DNA of 44,381 nt from a bacterium (GCA_029940215.1 JAOZRE010000004.1:1-44381); one strand, 5' to 3'. Positions 17,731-27,472 are shown, counted from the stretch's first letter. Translations and numbers: made by a program. The notes: generated by a model from the letters alone, not told the origin.

Positions 17731-17823
17731 CGAGGGGATCATGATTCAAAACACGCATAAATCCATCCCTGGAGCTGCGCGAAAACGTCCTGTTTTCGAG
17801 CATTTTGAATCATGATCCCCTCG
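17731..17823. repeat. 93-bp cruciform-like inverted repeat with nested hairpin
   Basis: Perfect 21-bp arms CGAGGGGATCATGATTCAAAA (17731-17751) and TTTTGAATCATGATCCCCTCG (17803-17823); inner CGAAAAC-GTCCT-GTTTTCG hairpin (17780-17798). Confidence 0.85.
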
Positions 17824-17863
17824 ACTCCGGAAATATCGTAAACCGCTACTTCAATTGTTCAAT

Positions 17864-18751
17864 TTAATCCAACCGTTTTCCCAGGAACGGTTCAAAATGG
17901 AACCATTCCAGCGGGTATTGCCGGGCAGCATCTGCCAAGAGGTCAGCGTAAGCCTGTGCCGACTGACTGACTGCTTTTTTTCGCTCCGCCCTGCTGCCAG
18001 CCTTGACGGTTATAGGTGGACAGATATGGACATGAAATTGTCGGTTGCCGGTTCTGACCGGAAACAGGACAAACAACGGTTTCTCTGAAATCAGGGCCAG
18101 CAGATGTGGTGATTCCGGTAGCTCAATTTCATGCCCTAGAAACTCGACCTTAATCGACCGCTGCGACTCATGCCAGATCCGGTCCCCAGTCAGGGACACC
18201 AGCCCCCCATTGTTTAAGAAGGTGTTTGCCTCTATTAATTGGAACGGAGATGCATTGTTTTGATCAACCGCTACAATTTTGATCCCCTCATCCGCCAGAC
18301 CCTGCTTCTGAAGTTTTTCCAGCTGTTCCCCGTTTCTGATACCCATGTACAGCAAGAGCCGGACATCCGCTCTCCTTCTTTTCAGCAGATGGGCTGCCGC
18401 TTCCCAGTTTCCGAGATGAGACTGCAGCAGAATTGCTCCTTCATTTCGATCCAGCACCTGCTCCAACGCTTCCCAGCCTTCGGTTGTTACTTCTATGCGA
18501 TCCGGATCTGACAGCTGCATGCGATCAACGTGAATCCGGGTAAATCGCTGATACTGAAGCCAGGCGCTGATAGTTGCCGACAACCTGCCCTTTTTTGGGA
18601 ACAGTGCCCGGTAAAAGCGGATAGACTCCTGAAGCCTTCCCGGCATAAATATGAAAAATCCGGCCGCCACCAACCGGGAAAAAAGACTGAAAAACCAGCT
18701 GCCACCCCATGTTGCCAGCCGCACCATCAGGCGATAAAGAACCGATATCAT
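17864..18751 (-). CDS. Lipid A biosynthesis (LpxL/HtrB)-family acyltransferase
   Basis: EGAILLQSHLGNWEAAAHLLKRR (HX4E-type motif) and VSLTGDRIWHES; family-like architecture. Confidence 0.83.
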   Translation of the reverse strand: MISVLYRLMVRLATWGGSWFFSLFSRLVAAGFFIFMPGRLQESIRFYRALFPKKGRLSATISAWLQYQRFTRIHVDRMQLSDPDRIEVTTEGWEALEQVLDRNEGAILLQSHLGNWEAAAHLLKRRRADVRLLLYMGIRNGEQLEKLQKQGLADEGIKIVAVDQNNASPFQLIEANTFLNNGGLVSLTGDRIWHESQRSIKVEFLGHEIELPESPHLLALISEKPLFVLFPVRTGNRQFHVHICPPITVKAGSRAERKKAVSQSAQAYADLLADAARQYPLEWFHFEPFLGKRLD

Positions 18752-21700
18752 GAGCCAACCTGTTCCAGTACGGTTCCAGATAAATCCACGACCGAGGCCA
18801 TTATCCAGGTCTCTTCCCTCTGATTTCCTGAGGGATCAATCGCCTCTATTCTGAACCCGCAATTCTCGATCAGGGCATGGAGTTCTTTTTCCAAGCGGAA
18901 ATAGACCGGTTGCCGGCGGAGTCGCACCCGAACCGTTTCGATCCAGCGCCAGCTGGACGTGTTCGCCGGATCGGGGATGGTCACGCGAATCACGATTTTA
19001 CCCTGCCGGGTCAGCCGGGAGTGAATGGTCTGCAGGGTATCTATCAGTTGATTGTCGTCCAGGTAATGGATCATATCAAACAGCAACGCCATGTCCACCT
19101 CCTGCCCCTCGAAGGGCAGAGCCGGCGCGCTTCCTACAGCTGCGGTCCCGTTGTCTCCAATGGCCCGAGCAGCGATTCGCACCCGTTCCGGATCAGGGTC
19201 CACCCCGAATATCCGGGCTCCCGGAAATCGGTCCAGAATCCAGCAGGCCGGAACACCGTACCCGCAGCCAATATCCAGAATCCTCCCTGAAAAATCCACA
19301 TAGCGGTCCAGTTCAGGAAACATGGGGTCCAGCTTGATTTTAAACCTTGCAAACATCCGGGGATGAGCCTCCATGGTCATATAACGGGACTGCACCCGCA
19401 CCGACCGATTTTCAGACTGCTGCGCCTTTTTCATCAGCCGCCTGCGATCTGTGACAAACACCTTCCGCAGTATCGGAGGCAGAATCACAAAGGCACCAAT
19501 CAATGCATAACCGATTCCCAGTACCGACACCAGCCCCGCACTTTTCAGCAACCGGTGATCCGCCAGGTTCAGTACGCCGAACCCGATCAGAGTAGAGGCT
19601 GACGCCAGGAAAACCGCCATGCGTATCAACCGCAAAGAGGGATGATTCTCGTCCCCATATCGCTGGTAGGACAGCACAAAGAACAGCGAATAGTCCACCC
19701 CCATACCAATCACAATAATGGATAGCATCAGCCCGGGAATGTCCAGTGGATGTCCCAGGATATTCAAGGTGCCCAGGGTGCTGACCATCGCAAACAGGAC
19801 AGGCAGGGCTGCGATCAGGGTCAATTTCCAGCTCAGGAAGAAGAAAAAAATCAGGCAGAGCACACTGATGCTGATGATCAACACCATCTTGAGAAAGGTG
19901 GACATCAGGAATTTTCCCAATTGGCTGGAAAAATAGGTTGCATCGAATACGGTGATGGATGCCTCCTTCTGATATCGCTGAATAAAATCGTCGGGGATAT
20001 AGCGATCGCCCGGCTTGAGGGTCAGAAACTGAACCCATTTCCCGGTTTTTTGCAGGCGGGTGATGCCCATCATGGCTGCAAACTGCTCTGGCAGTTCAGG
20101 CGTCGAAACCTGTCTTCGCGAGAGCTGTCGCAGGAAAGGGTCGAAGGCCGTCGGCGAAAACCCCAGTTCCCCAGAAGCTGACCGGATACTTTTTCTCAAG
20201 TTCGAAATCCGCTGCCGGGACCAGAAGGCCCGCCAGGCGGCAACATTTCTCTGAGCCCTGCCTTCACCCGGAAAGATCAGGGAGGAGACAAATGCCGAGT
20301 CGAGTTGCCCGGAGCCCCGGTCTGCCTCCAACAGGTTTAACAAACGATCACTTTTCTGTTGCAAGTCTGACAGGCTGTCCCCTTCCAACGCCATGTATAC
20401 CTGGGAGAAGACATTGCCCCAAACCTGGCCGATTTTCTTTTCCGCAGCCTGGGTTTGCGGGCTGATGGTGTTGATGGAGGCCAGGTCGGCGTTAAACTGG
20501 GGTCGTGCAAAAAAAGCCATCACAAGGCCAAAAACAAGGGCAACCACGGCCCACTTTCCGTTAGCGCCACGGCCCAGGTTTCCGATCACCCGCTGCAACA
20601 CGGGGGGACGAGTCCGCTTCGCCGGTTGCAGTTCCGGGATCAGGCGCGGAAAAACAGTGTGCAGGAATACAAACGATGCTGCAATCCCCATGGCCGCAAA
20701 CTGGCCGATCTGGGACAAGATGGGAAAACCGCTGATGGACAGCGTCAGGAATGCCCCCACCGTCGTCAGCAATGCCAGCAAACAGACCGCCCGGGTTTCC
20801 CGGGCCGCATCTGACCCTGAGGTATGATGGGGCTGATCAAGAAACAGGAAATAGGCAATGGCATGATCAACGGTGATCGAGATAATCGCTCCCCCAAATC
20901 CCAACGTCATAATAGAGATGGATGGGTGTATTAACGAGAACAGGAAAAAGGCGATGACGGATCCTGCCAAGGCCGGCACCAGCGCAAGAATCCCGATTCC
21001 GGGTCGGGGAAAGGAGAAAAGCAGCAGCAGCGCGATTCCAGCAATGGAAAAGAGTATCGCCCTGCGGGTATCCGCTTTGGCTGTCAGTTCGTTGTCAAGA
21101 GCAGCCCGATAGGTTCCGACCGGCGTCAATATCACCGTCTCGCCTTCCTGCCGGAACCGTCTTTCTACCGCCAGGGATAGGGTTGACAGTCGTCTGGACA
21201 GTTGTCGGGAAAAGGCGGTATCAGTCCCCGGACGGGATGGGCTGGCAACAATCAGCAGATGTTGATTGTCAGCTGAAATCAGGTGACCCTGAAAAAAGCG
21301 GATTCCCTTTGCCGGGCTGAGCAGCGACATTTTTTCCAGGACCAGTCCACTCAGTCCCAGAGGATCCCGGGTCAGCATCGCCCCCCGACCGACCCCTTCC
21401 AACCCCGCCAGCTGGTTCAAAGACTTCACCAGGCTGGCCTTCACCCGATGAGGTGCCAGCAGTGGTTTAACCTTTTTTTCCAACTCCGAACGGGTAAACA
21501 GAACCGGAAAATTCGCCATCACGTAGGTCATCAATGCTGGAAACCGGTCCCGCAGATCCCCCATTCCAACCTGTTTAAACAACCCGCTCTTTCGCAAGTC
21601 CTGCGCCACGATGTCCCCTGCCTGCACCAGCAGTTCGGGGTTGGCGGTGGAGACACCGATATCAATCACCACCTGATCCTGCAGGGGGTGATTTTGAAGC

Positions 21701-21861
21701 ATGTACCGGGCATCGGACAGGGTGGGATCTATGGAGGGCAGGGAGGCAGCAACATCAAAATCAAGCTGGATACGGGTTGTGGCAGCAACCAGCATCAGGC
21801 CCAGGCAAACAAGTGTCGCAATGGCCAGGGGAAGACGCGAGCGTTTTTCAGCTGTGGACAT
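18748..21861 (-). CDS. MMPL/RND-type exporter fused to a C-terminal class I SAM methyltransferase domain
   Basis: Two MMPL-type TM repeats (IMTLGFGGAIISITVDHAIAYFLF; LMLSIIVIGMGVDYSLFFVLSYQRYG) followed by RILDIGCGYGVPACWILDRFPGARIFGVDPDPERV. One uninterrupted 1037-aa ORF. Confidence 0.88.
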   Translation of the reverse strand: MSTAEKRSRLPLAIATLVCLGLMLVAATTRIQLDFDVAASLPSIDPTLSDARYMLQNHPLQDQVVIDIGVSTANPELLVQAGDIVAQDLRKSGLFKQVGMGDLRDRFPALMTYVMANFPVLFTRSELEKKVKPLLAPHRVKASLVKSLNQLAGLEGVGRGAMLTRDPLGLSGLVLEKMSLLSPAKGIRFFQGHLISADNQHLLIVASPSRPGTDTAFSRQLSRRLSTLSLAVERRFRQEGETVILTPVGTYRAALDNELTAKADTRRAILFSIAGIALLLLFSFPRPGIGILALVPALAGSVIAFFLFSLIHPSISIMTLGFGGAIISITVDHAIAYFLFLDQPHHTSGSDAARETRAVCLLALLTTVGAFLTLSISGFPILSQIGQFAAMGIAASFVFLHTVFPRLIPELQPAKRTRPPVLQRVIGNLGRGANGKWAVVALVFGLVMAFFARPQFNADLASINTISPQTQAAEKKIGQVWGNVFSQVYMALEGDSLSDLQQKSDRLLNLLEADRGSGQLDSAFVSSLIFPGEGRAQRNVAAWRAFWSRQRISNLRKSIRSASGELGFSPTAFDPFLRQLSRRQVSTPELPEQFAAMMGITRLQKTGKWVQFLTLKPGDRYIPDDFIQRYQKEASITVFDATYFSSQLGKFLMSTFLKMVLIISISVLCLIFFFFLSWKLTLIAALPVLFAMVSTLGTLNILGHPLDIPGLMLSIIVIGMGVDYSLFFVLSYQRYGDENHPSLRLIRMAVFLASASTLIGFGVLNLADHRLLKSAGLVSVLGIGYALIGAFVILPPILRKVFVTDRRRLMKKAQQSENRSVRVQSRYMTMEAHPRMFARFKIKLDPMFPELDRYVDFSGRILDIGCGYGVPACWILDRFPGARIFGVDPDPERVRIAARAIGDNGTAAVGSAPALPFEGQEVDMALLFDMIHYLDDNQLIDTLQTIHSRLTRQGKIVIRVTIPDPANTSSWRWIETVRVRLRRQPVYFRLEKELHALIENCGFRIEAIDPSGNQREETWIMASVVDLSGTVLEQVGS

Positions 21862-22594
21862 TCTTTCTTCTCCTGAACGGTGGGGGAATCAGAACTCTCT
21901 GGATAATCAACCGGGTAAAGGTGGACGCATTGCGCCAGAAATCTACAAAAGGCCGAAAGTGGGACACTCGGGGAATTTCCCGTTTATACCTGACCCGAAC
22001 TGAACGTTGAACCACCGGGATCCTGTTCCAGAGCGCCCGAACCAGAATCTCAACCTCGAACTGAAAGCGCCTGGAAGCGGTCCCCAGCCTCAGGCTCATG
22101 GGTAATGGATAGACGCGATAACCAGTTTGAGAATCGGATAGCCATTTGCCCCCCGCTGCATAGACCCAGAAATTGGAAAAACCTCTTCCGAAGCGGCTGG
22201 TCCAGGGTGCCTGCTGCTCCTTCATGCCTTCCCGTCTGCCGATAACGATCGCTCCCGGATTCTCCCGGGCAGCCTGCATCAGTTTTTCCGCATCGGCTGG
22301 ATTGTGTTGTCCATCTGCATCAATAGTTACAGCCCACTCAGCGATTTCGGCCGCTGCCGCAAAACCGGTGAGCAGTGCGGCCCCTTTTCCCCGGTTGGTG
22401 TCGTGAACCAGAAGCTGAATATCCTGCATCTTTTCCAGGCAGGCGGCCGTTTGATCGGTGGACCCGTCATTAACCACGATTATCGAGCATCCGTATGGTC
22501 TGAGCCCCTCTATAACCTGGCTGATCTGTTCTGCATGGTTAAATACCGGAATGACAAAGGCAAAGCGTCCATGTTCTGTCACTCCTGAATTCAT
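21848..22594 (-). CDS. Glycosyltransferase family 2
   Basis: FAFVIPVFNHAEQISQVIEGL...IIVVNDGSTDQTAACLEK...VTIDADGQHNPADAEKL. Confidence 0.92.
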   Translation of the reverse strand: MNSGVTEHGRFAFVIPVFNHAEQISQVIEGLRPYGCSIIVVNDGSTDQTAACLEKMQDIQLLVHDTNRGKGAALLTGFAAAAEIAEWAVTIDADGQHNPADAEKLMQAARENPGAIVIGRREGMKEQQAPWTSRFGRGFSNFWVYAAGGKWLSDSQTGYRVYPLPMSLRLGTASRRFQFEVEILVRALWNRIPVVQRSVRVRYKREIPRVSHFRPFVDFWRNASTFTRLIIQRVLIPPPFRRRKNVHS

Positions 22595-22632
22595 CGATCA
22601 TCCATCATGTAGGTTGGAGCCGCTGTTGCGGA

Positions 22633-24348
22633 TCAGAGTTCCGGAATAAACGCCATTGCCCATGTTCCCGGTCCCATGTGCGCGCCAGACGTCAACGAGA
22701 CGGGCTGCAGGATGATTTCAGCCAGGGGATACCGCCTGATAACCTCTTTTCTGGCAACCGTTTCCACCCACTCCCTGTTATCGGAGTACTCCATCATGAT
22801 CAGCGGTTTTGCATCAGTTTTGACGGAGGCTGCCAGCTTCTCGAAGGCAAATTCAAGCTGCCCTTTCGGGTTGCGGGCAGTTCCAACCTTGTGAGCCCCC
22901 TGGGGTAAAGGACTGATGACAGGCTTGATCCGGAGGGTATCGCCAAAAAAAGCGCTGGTCTTGGAAAGGCGGCCACCCGCCGCCAGGTATTGCAGTTTGT
23001 CCAGAAATACGTATTCCTGACAATTGTCCACAGCCTTCCGGGCATATTTAATCACAGCTTCGGGGTCATCTGTCTGTTCGGCAAAGCGAACAGTTGCCAT
23101 AACGATCAGCGCCAATCGACCGGAAGCCGCACCCGTGTCAACTACGGAAAAACGGTTTTCCTCATCATTGTCACTTTTCCAGCGAGCTGCCAGGTCATAA
23201 TTTCCGGTAAAAGCAGAGCCGACAGACAGATAAAGCACCCGGTCATGCTGGTCCAGCACCCGCTGGTAGTATTGGTGCCGTTCAAAATCGGACGCCTGTG
23301 AGGTTGACACCTTTTCCCCCGAGCGCATCATCCGGTAGAGCTCTTCCGGCTCAAACAGGGTCTCCGGCAGGGAGCGGTTGCGAGTAACGATGTAGCTGTT
23401 CAACAGCGTAAAGCCCATGATACGGGCATTTTCACGAGTCAGAGATCCTGCCGCATCGGTCATGATATGAATGGACTGTTTTTGCGACTGGGTCTTCCGA
23501 TGTTCAACCTGCTCATCAATATCATCGTCGGACCACTGCACAATCTTTCCGATGGTGGACATGCGCGCCCGGAATTCCTCTTTGTCACTGGTATGCAGGT
23601 GGACCTTCAGATAGCCGTCGTGCGGGATGACTACAGCCTGCTCCCCCATGTCATGAATGAAGTCCAGATTGTCATCGCGATTCGGATCCAGCTGAACAAC
23701 GGTATCAACACAGAAACCGTTTTCTATGGATTCCTGGAAGTCTGCTGATATCTCCAGCAACCCTTTAAAGCGCTCTGTAATGGGAATAAAATCGTTCACC
23801 TGGTTGATCAGGCCTTTAAAGAAACTCTCGAGAAATACAAACATTCCCAACGCCCCTGAATCCACTACACCCGCTTGAGCCAGCACTGGAAGCTGTGTGG
23901 GGGTTAACCTCACAACCTGGGCCAGTTGTTCCAGCATCTCCTGGATGTATCCTTCCCGGTTTTCATAGGATGCCTGTTCCAGGTGTGAGACCAGGCAGTC
24001 AAAAACGGTCAGCATGGTTCCCGGCATGGGGTCATGTACCGCGTCCCTGGCCTTATCCCTACCGATACGGGCGGCAGCTGCCAGACCAGCGGGTGTTTCT
24101 GCCGTCAACAGACCGGAGAAAAAGCGAGTGGCAATGTTCCCTGAATTACCCCGGGCAGCCATCATCAGTTGATAGACGGTATCCTCTTTACTGTCTTGAA
24201 GATAACGCAGGGGTGTCAGGCTCGCCAGCAGGTTGCGCCCGGTATCGCCATCGGCGACTGGAAATACGTTGATATCATCCAGCAGATCAGACCAGGCCAC
24301 TACTCTTTCCAATCCCAGTACAAATGCATGTTGCAGAACAGGTTCCAT
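22633..24348 (-). CDS. Fused DAK2 (FakA-like) kinase + DegV (FakB-like) fatty-acid-binding protein
   Basis: N-terminal DAK2 motifs INVFPVADGDTGRN, AARGNSGNIATRF, LAQAGVVDSGALGMFVF; middle GYLKVHLHTSDKEEF; C-terminal DegV motifs MTDAAGSLT, VSTSQASDFE, SVGSAFTGNYD, YLAAGGRLS, GAHMGPGTWAMAF. Confidence 0.87.
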   Translation of the reverse strand: MEPVLQHAFVLGLERVVAWSDLLDDINVFPVADGDTGRNLLASLTPLRYLQDSKEDTVYQLMMAARGNSGNIATRFFSGLLTAETPAGLAAAARIGRDKARDAVHDPMPGTMLTVFDCLVSHLEQASYENREGYIQEMLEQLAQVVRLTPTQLPVLAQAGVVDSGALGMFVFLESFFKGLINQVNDFIPITERFKGLLEISADFQESIENGFCVDTVVQLDPNRDDNLDFIHDMGEQAVVIPHDGYLKVHLHTSDKEEFRARMSTIGKIVQWSDDDIDEQVEHRKTQSQKQSIHIMTDAAGSLTRENARIMGFTLLNSYIVTRNRSLPETLFEPEELYRMMRSGEKVSTSQASDFERHQYYQRVLDQHDRVLYLSVGSAFTGNYDLAARWKSDNDEENRFSVVDTGAASGRLALIVMATVRFAEQTDDPEAVIKYARKAVDNCQEYVFLDKLQYLAAGGRLSKTSAFFGDTLRIKPVISPLPQGAHKVGTARNPKGQLEFAFEKLAASVKTDAKPLIMMEYSDNREWVETVARKEVIRRYPLAEIILQPVSLTSGAHMGPGTWAMAFIPEL

Positions 24349-24501
24349 AGCTTCTCAATCAGAACATGAAAAAATCCGCATCCGGTGGACACGGTTATTG
24401 TCTTCCAATGATATAATTTAACTGAAAAAAGCGGTCCCCCGCAAGAAATAAACCGCAAGAAACAGGATACACTTCAAGAAATAGTGCTGATTGCACAGCG
24501 A

Positions 24502-25149
24502 CTATTGAATTAACTGCATGTCAAGTGAGTATCCGAATGTGCCCTCAGCCGTCAATTTGATTCTCTCTGGAACGGCTCCACGTTCTGAATCAGAGCCAGA
24601 TCGAGCGATCACCCTGCGCTGCAGGCGGTTTGCAGAGTCATATCGTGCCAGTTCCCAGTCACCTCCCCGGCCAATTTTGACATCCACAACCCCACTGATG
24701 TCATCCTGGTAACGGCAAACCACATCAAAGCCGCGAGCAATGCCTACTTCTGTCGGTACCGTGGCCGGTTTCAGAAAGATCAGCCGCACATCGTTCATCA
24801 GACCTTCGGCAAAAGCCCCCGAAGAGAACAGGGAAATCCCCCGTTGAATCTCAACTTTATCCCCTTTTGCCCGGCCTTCGAACAAAACCAATCCTTCAAT
24901 CGTCATGATAACCACATGCAGGGACCGCTCTTCCGGGTCAATGGTTGTGACCCCGGTGATCAGAGTCTTTTTCCCATCGGGCAGTGTGGCTGCGATGGCG
25001 TGGACAAACTGCCTTTTTTCAGTCACCCAGGGCCGTTGGCACTTTGCGGGTTCAATGTCCACCATAGGCAACAGCTCAAGTGACGGCAGTGACGCACAGC
25101 CCGCCAGGAAAAACAGGGTAAAAATGGCGATGGATAACACCGACTTCAT
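24502..25149 (-). CDS. DUF3261-like (ApeN-like) lipoprotein
   Basis: Lipobox FFLAGC; position between LolA and MMPL genes as in APE clusters; 4-bp overlap with the LolA-like gene. Confidence 0.65.
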   Translation of the reverse strand: MKSVLSIAIFTLFFLAGCASLPSLELLPMVDIEPAKCQRPWVTEKRQFVHAIAATLPDGKKTLITGVTTIDPEERSLHVVIMTIEGLVLFEGRAKGDKVEIQRGISLFSSGAFAEGLMNDVRLIFLKPATVPTEVGIARGFDVVCRYQDDISGVVDVKIGRGGDWELARYDSANRLQRRVIARSGSDSERGAVPERIKLTAEGTFGYSLDMQLIQ

Positions 25150-25787
25150 AAACTCTCTTTAAAAACGGAATCAGAAATGGGCTGATTGATTTCCAGCCCC
25201 TTAAAATCAATTTTCGTGTAGTTCTCCCCATCCTCGAAAATCGTAATGCTCTCGATAACACCTGGCTGGCTGGACAGTTGCAGTTCAATGCGCTCGATCA
25301 TACCGGACATGTCCGTCGAAGGGGTCAGTAGGATGCGGTTTTTCTCCAGGGTTGTTTTGAAATCGGAATTGTCATCAAAACGGCCCCCCAGCCAGCGGGT
25401 GATATTCTGCATCACCACCTGCATCGCCTGCAGGTTTGCTCCTGAATCCTGGACCGCTTTACCGTCCCTTTTGAAAAAACGTTTCACCTCTCCCTGATAC
25501 ATTGTCAGCACGCTGTTGACCGGCGACTGATATTCCCAGCGAATGGCGGCCGGCCTCCTGAAGAAAAAACGGCCTGTTGAGATCAGGGGTCGCAACAAAA
25601 TTTTCATCTGTTTTTTCTGAACAAATGTCGCCTGCAGAGATTGAATCTGTGTGGCCTGTTCCCGAAATTGAGCAAGTCTGGCATCCTCTCCGTGCACCCC
25701 TCGAACGTCAACAGCCAGCAGGAATAGCAACAGACACATCATGCCGACACCAGGCCTCTTGAAACCGAATTCATGGCGGGGTATCAT
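25146..25787 (-). CDS. LolA-like outer-membrane lipoprotein carrier protein
   Basis: QSLQATFVQKKQMKILLRPLISTGRFFFRRPAAIRWEYQSPVNSVLTMYQGEVKRF (LolA-type strands). Confidence 0.83.
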   Translation of the reverse strand: MIPRHEFGFKRPGVGMMCLLLFLLAVDVRGVHGEDARLAQFREQATQIQSLQATFVQKKQMKILLRPLISTGRFFFRRPAAIRWEYQSPVNSVLTMYQGEVKRFFKRDGKAVQDSGANLQAMQVVMQNITRWLGGRFDDNSDFKTTLEKNRILLTPSTDMSGMIERIELQLSSQPGVIESITIFEDGENYTKIDFKGLEINQPISDSVFKESL

Positions 25788-26044
25788 GCTTTCTCCGCTG
25801 CAGCCCGAATATGGTCGGCAATGGTTTGAATCGAATACAGAACCGCCTTGCCCTGATCCGGGTCCACAACCTGAAGGCCGTACTCCTTATCCAGCAGAAC
25901 TACCAATGATAATGCGTCAATGGAATCCAGTCCCAATCCGTCACCGAACAGGGAGGCATCGGTATCGATCTCATCTGGTTTGATGTCTTCCAGGTACAAC
26001 TCTTCGATGATCTGTCTTTTCAGTTTCAGTGTCAGTTCTTCCAT
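25784..26044 (-). CDS. Acyl carrier protein
   Basis: GLGLDSIDALSLVVLL phosphopantetheine-Ser motif; start MEELTLKLKRQ at 26044. Confidence 0.9.
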   Translation of the reverse strand: MEELTLKLKRQIIEELYLEDIKPDEIDTDASLFGDGLGLDSIDALSLVVLLDKEYGLQVVDPDQGKAVLYSIQTIADHIRAAAEKA

Positions 26045-26155
26045 AAAGGCTCGATTAGTCATTAAGAAACAGCAAAGTAGCTGGTCAGCAACATGGCTGC
26101 TGTGTGTTAAAAAACCCGGAGTTTGCAGTGGCACCCAGGACAGGGATAATCCTGG

Positions 26156-26584
26156 TTAATCAATGACGCCCCATTTTCTCTTCCATTCCATAAAGGACTG
26201 CGGGGAGGAGAGAATCAGTTCCCCACGGCGGTCAAGAAATACCTGCATGGTATTGCCGGTTGTCAGCAGTTCGTCTGTGTCCTGCCGGTAGATGCGATAT
26301 TCATACTGGATTTTAGCCGCTTCTGAATCTTTGAAAATCGTCTCGATATAAGCTGGTTCATTGTAGCGCAACGGTTTTTTATAGCTGAGGTCCATTTTTA
26401 CCACCGGGGTGGAGAGCCCTTCGTTCATGGCATCAAGGTAGTTAAAATCGTATTTTTTGGCAAACGCTTCCCGGCCATCCTCGAAATACCTGACATAGTG
26501 GCCATGCCAGACAACGCCCATCATATCCACCTCACTGAAGCGGACACGAATATCCGCCCTCGCCGTCAAAATCGCACCGCTCAC
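26156..26584 (-). CDS. Acyl-CoA/acyl-ACP thioesterase (4-hydroxybenzoyl-CoA thioesterase-like)
   Basis: VRFSEVDMMGVVWHGHYVRYFEDGREAFAKKYDF. Confidence 0.88.
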   Translation of the reverse strand: MSGAILTARADIRVRFSEVDMMGVVWHGHYVRYFEDGREAFAKKYDFNYLDAMNEGLSTPVVKMDLSYKKPLRYNEPAYIETIFKDSEAAKIQYEYRIYRQDTDELLTTGNTMQVFLDRRGELILSSPQSFMEWKRKWGVID

Positions 26585-27060
26585 GTTAATTCCTCCTCCT
26601 GGTCAGGGCTGTATACCCTGATTTCACATTCTGCTATCTGCTGGTTATCGGAAAACACCTTACCGAAAAAAATCCGGAAATTGAGTGCCTGGTACTGAAA
26701 CCGGACCTCTGTTCGAATGTCAGATCCGCAATCCGGAAGTCGCTCGATTTTCAGGTTTTTGATCATGGTTATAAATCCCGTCAGCAGCTCTTTCCCTTTC
26801 TGGCGCCTACTGAAACCTGACCCCGCTCCAATGGTCTGAGCCATGTTCTCAACCAGACCCGCCTCACTCAGCTGGCCGTCGTCTGAAAAAACACTCACCT
26901 CCGGAACAGAATACCGGGTTTCGGAAAAATGGTCACTGACGGATACAAGCTTGTCAATCATCACCATCGGCGGCTTTTGCGCAATCAGCTGCACCAGTTC
27001 CTCTCCTGAAACCGATACGGATTGAACAGCTGTCTCCTGGCTGGTGAGGTCGGTTTTCAT
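26581..27060 (-). CDS. Hotdog-fold ApeP-like 3-hydroxyacyl-ACP dehydratase
   Basis: ELVQLIAQKPPMVMIDKLVSVSD...EAGLVENMAQTIGAGSGF; start MKTDLTSQ at 27060; 4-bp overlap with the thioesterase gene. Confidence 0.7.
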   Translation of the reverse strand: MKTDLTSQETAVQSVSVSGEELVQLIAQKPPMVMIDKLVSVSDHFSETRYSVPEVSVFSDDGQLSEAGLVENMAQTIGAGSGFSRRQKGKELLTGFITMIKNLKIERLPDCGSDIRTEVRFQYQALNFRIFFGKVFSDNQQIAECEIRVYSPDQEEELT

Positions 27061-27226
27061 GATTAAATATGCATTCTGAATGGGATAGGTGCCATCTCCG
27101 GCCGTTCTTTTCAATGTCCCTGCAACAAGCCGGAGCAATGGACGGTATCCGGTAACCGGGTTAGTCGGTACAGTCTATCAATTCGGTAAAGGAGCTAACT
27201 GGGCGGGCAACCAGGCCGATCATAAA

Positions 27227-27472
27227 TCAGCTGGCAGTTCTGTTATGAACATAGTCATAGAAATCGTTGAGTGTATCAATATCGGACATCTCCTCCGTGA
27301 CAACCTTGAATCCAAAGTGCTTCTCAATCAATACCACAATATCAACCAGATCGAGGCTGTCAATCTCCAACGTTTCCAGCATATTCTCGTCCGGCATGAT
27401 CTGCTCCGGCTCGATTTCAAATTCATCTATCAATATTTCGCTAATTTTTGCGACTACCTGTTCTCTTTGCAT
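27227..27472 (-). CDS. Acyl carrier protein
   Basis: MLETLEIDSLDLVDIVVLIEKHFGFKV (DSLD phosphopantetheine site). Confidence 0.93.
   Translation of the reverse strand: MQREQVVAKISEILIDEFEIEPEQIMPDENMLETLEIDSLDLVDIVVLIEKHFGFKVVTEEMSDIDTLNDFYDYVHNRTAS

Noticed and set aside
24430-24485. Short CGCAAGAAA direct repeats suggestive of an array
   Set aside because: Only two exact units, no regular spacers; not CRISPR-like. No CRISPR array seen anywhere in the window.
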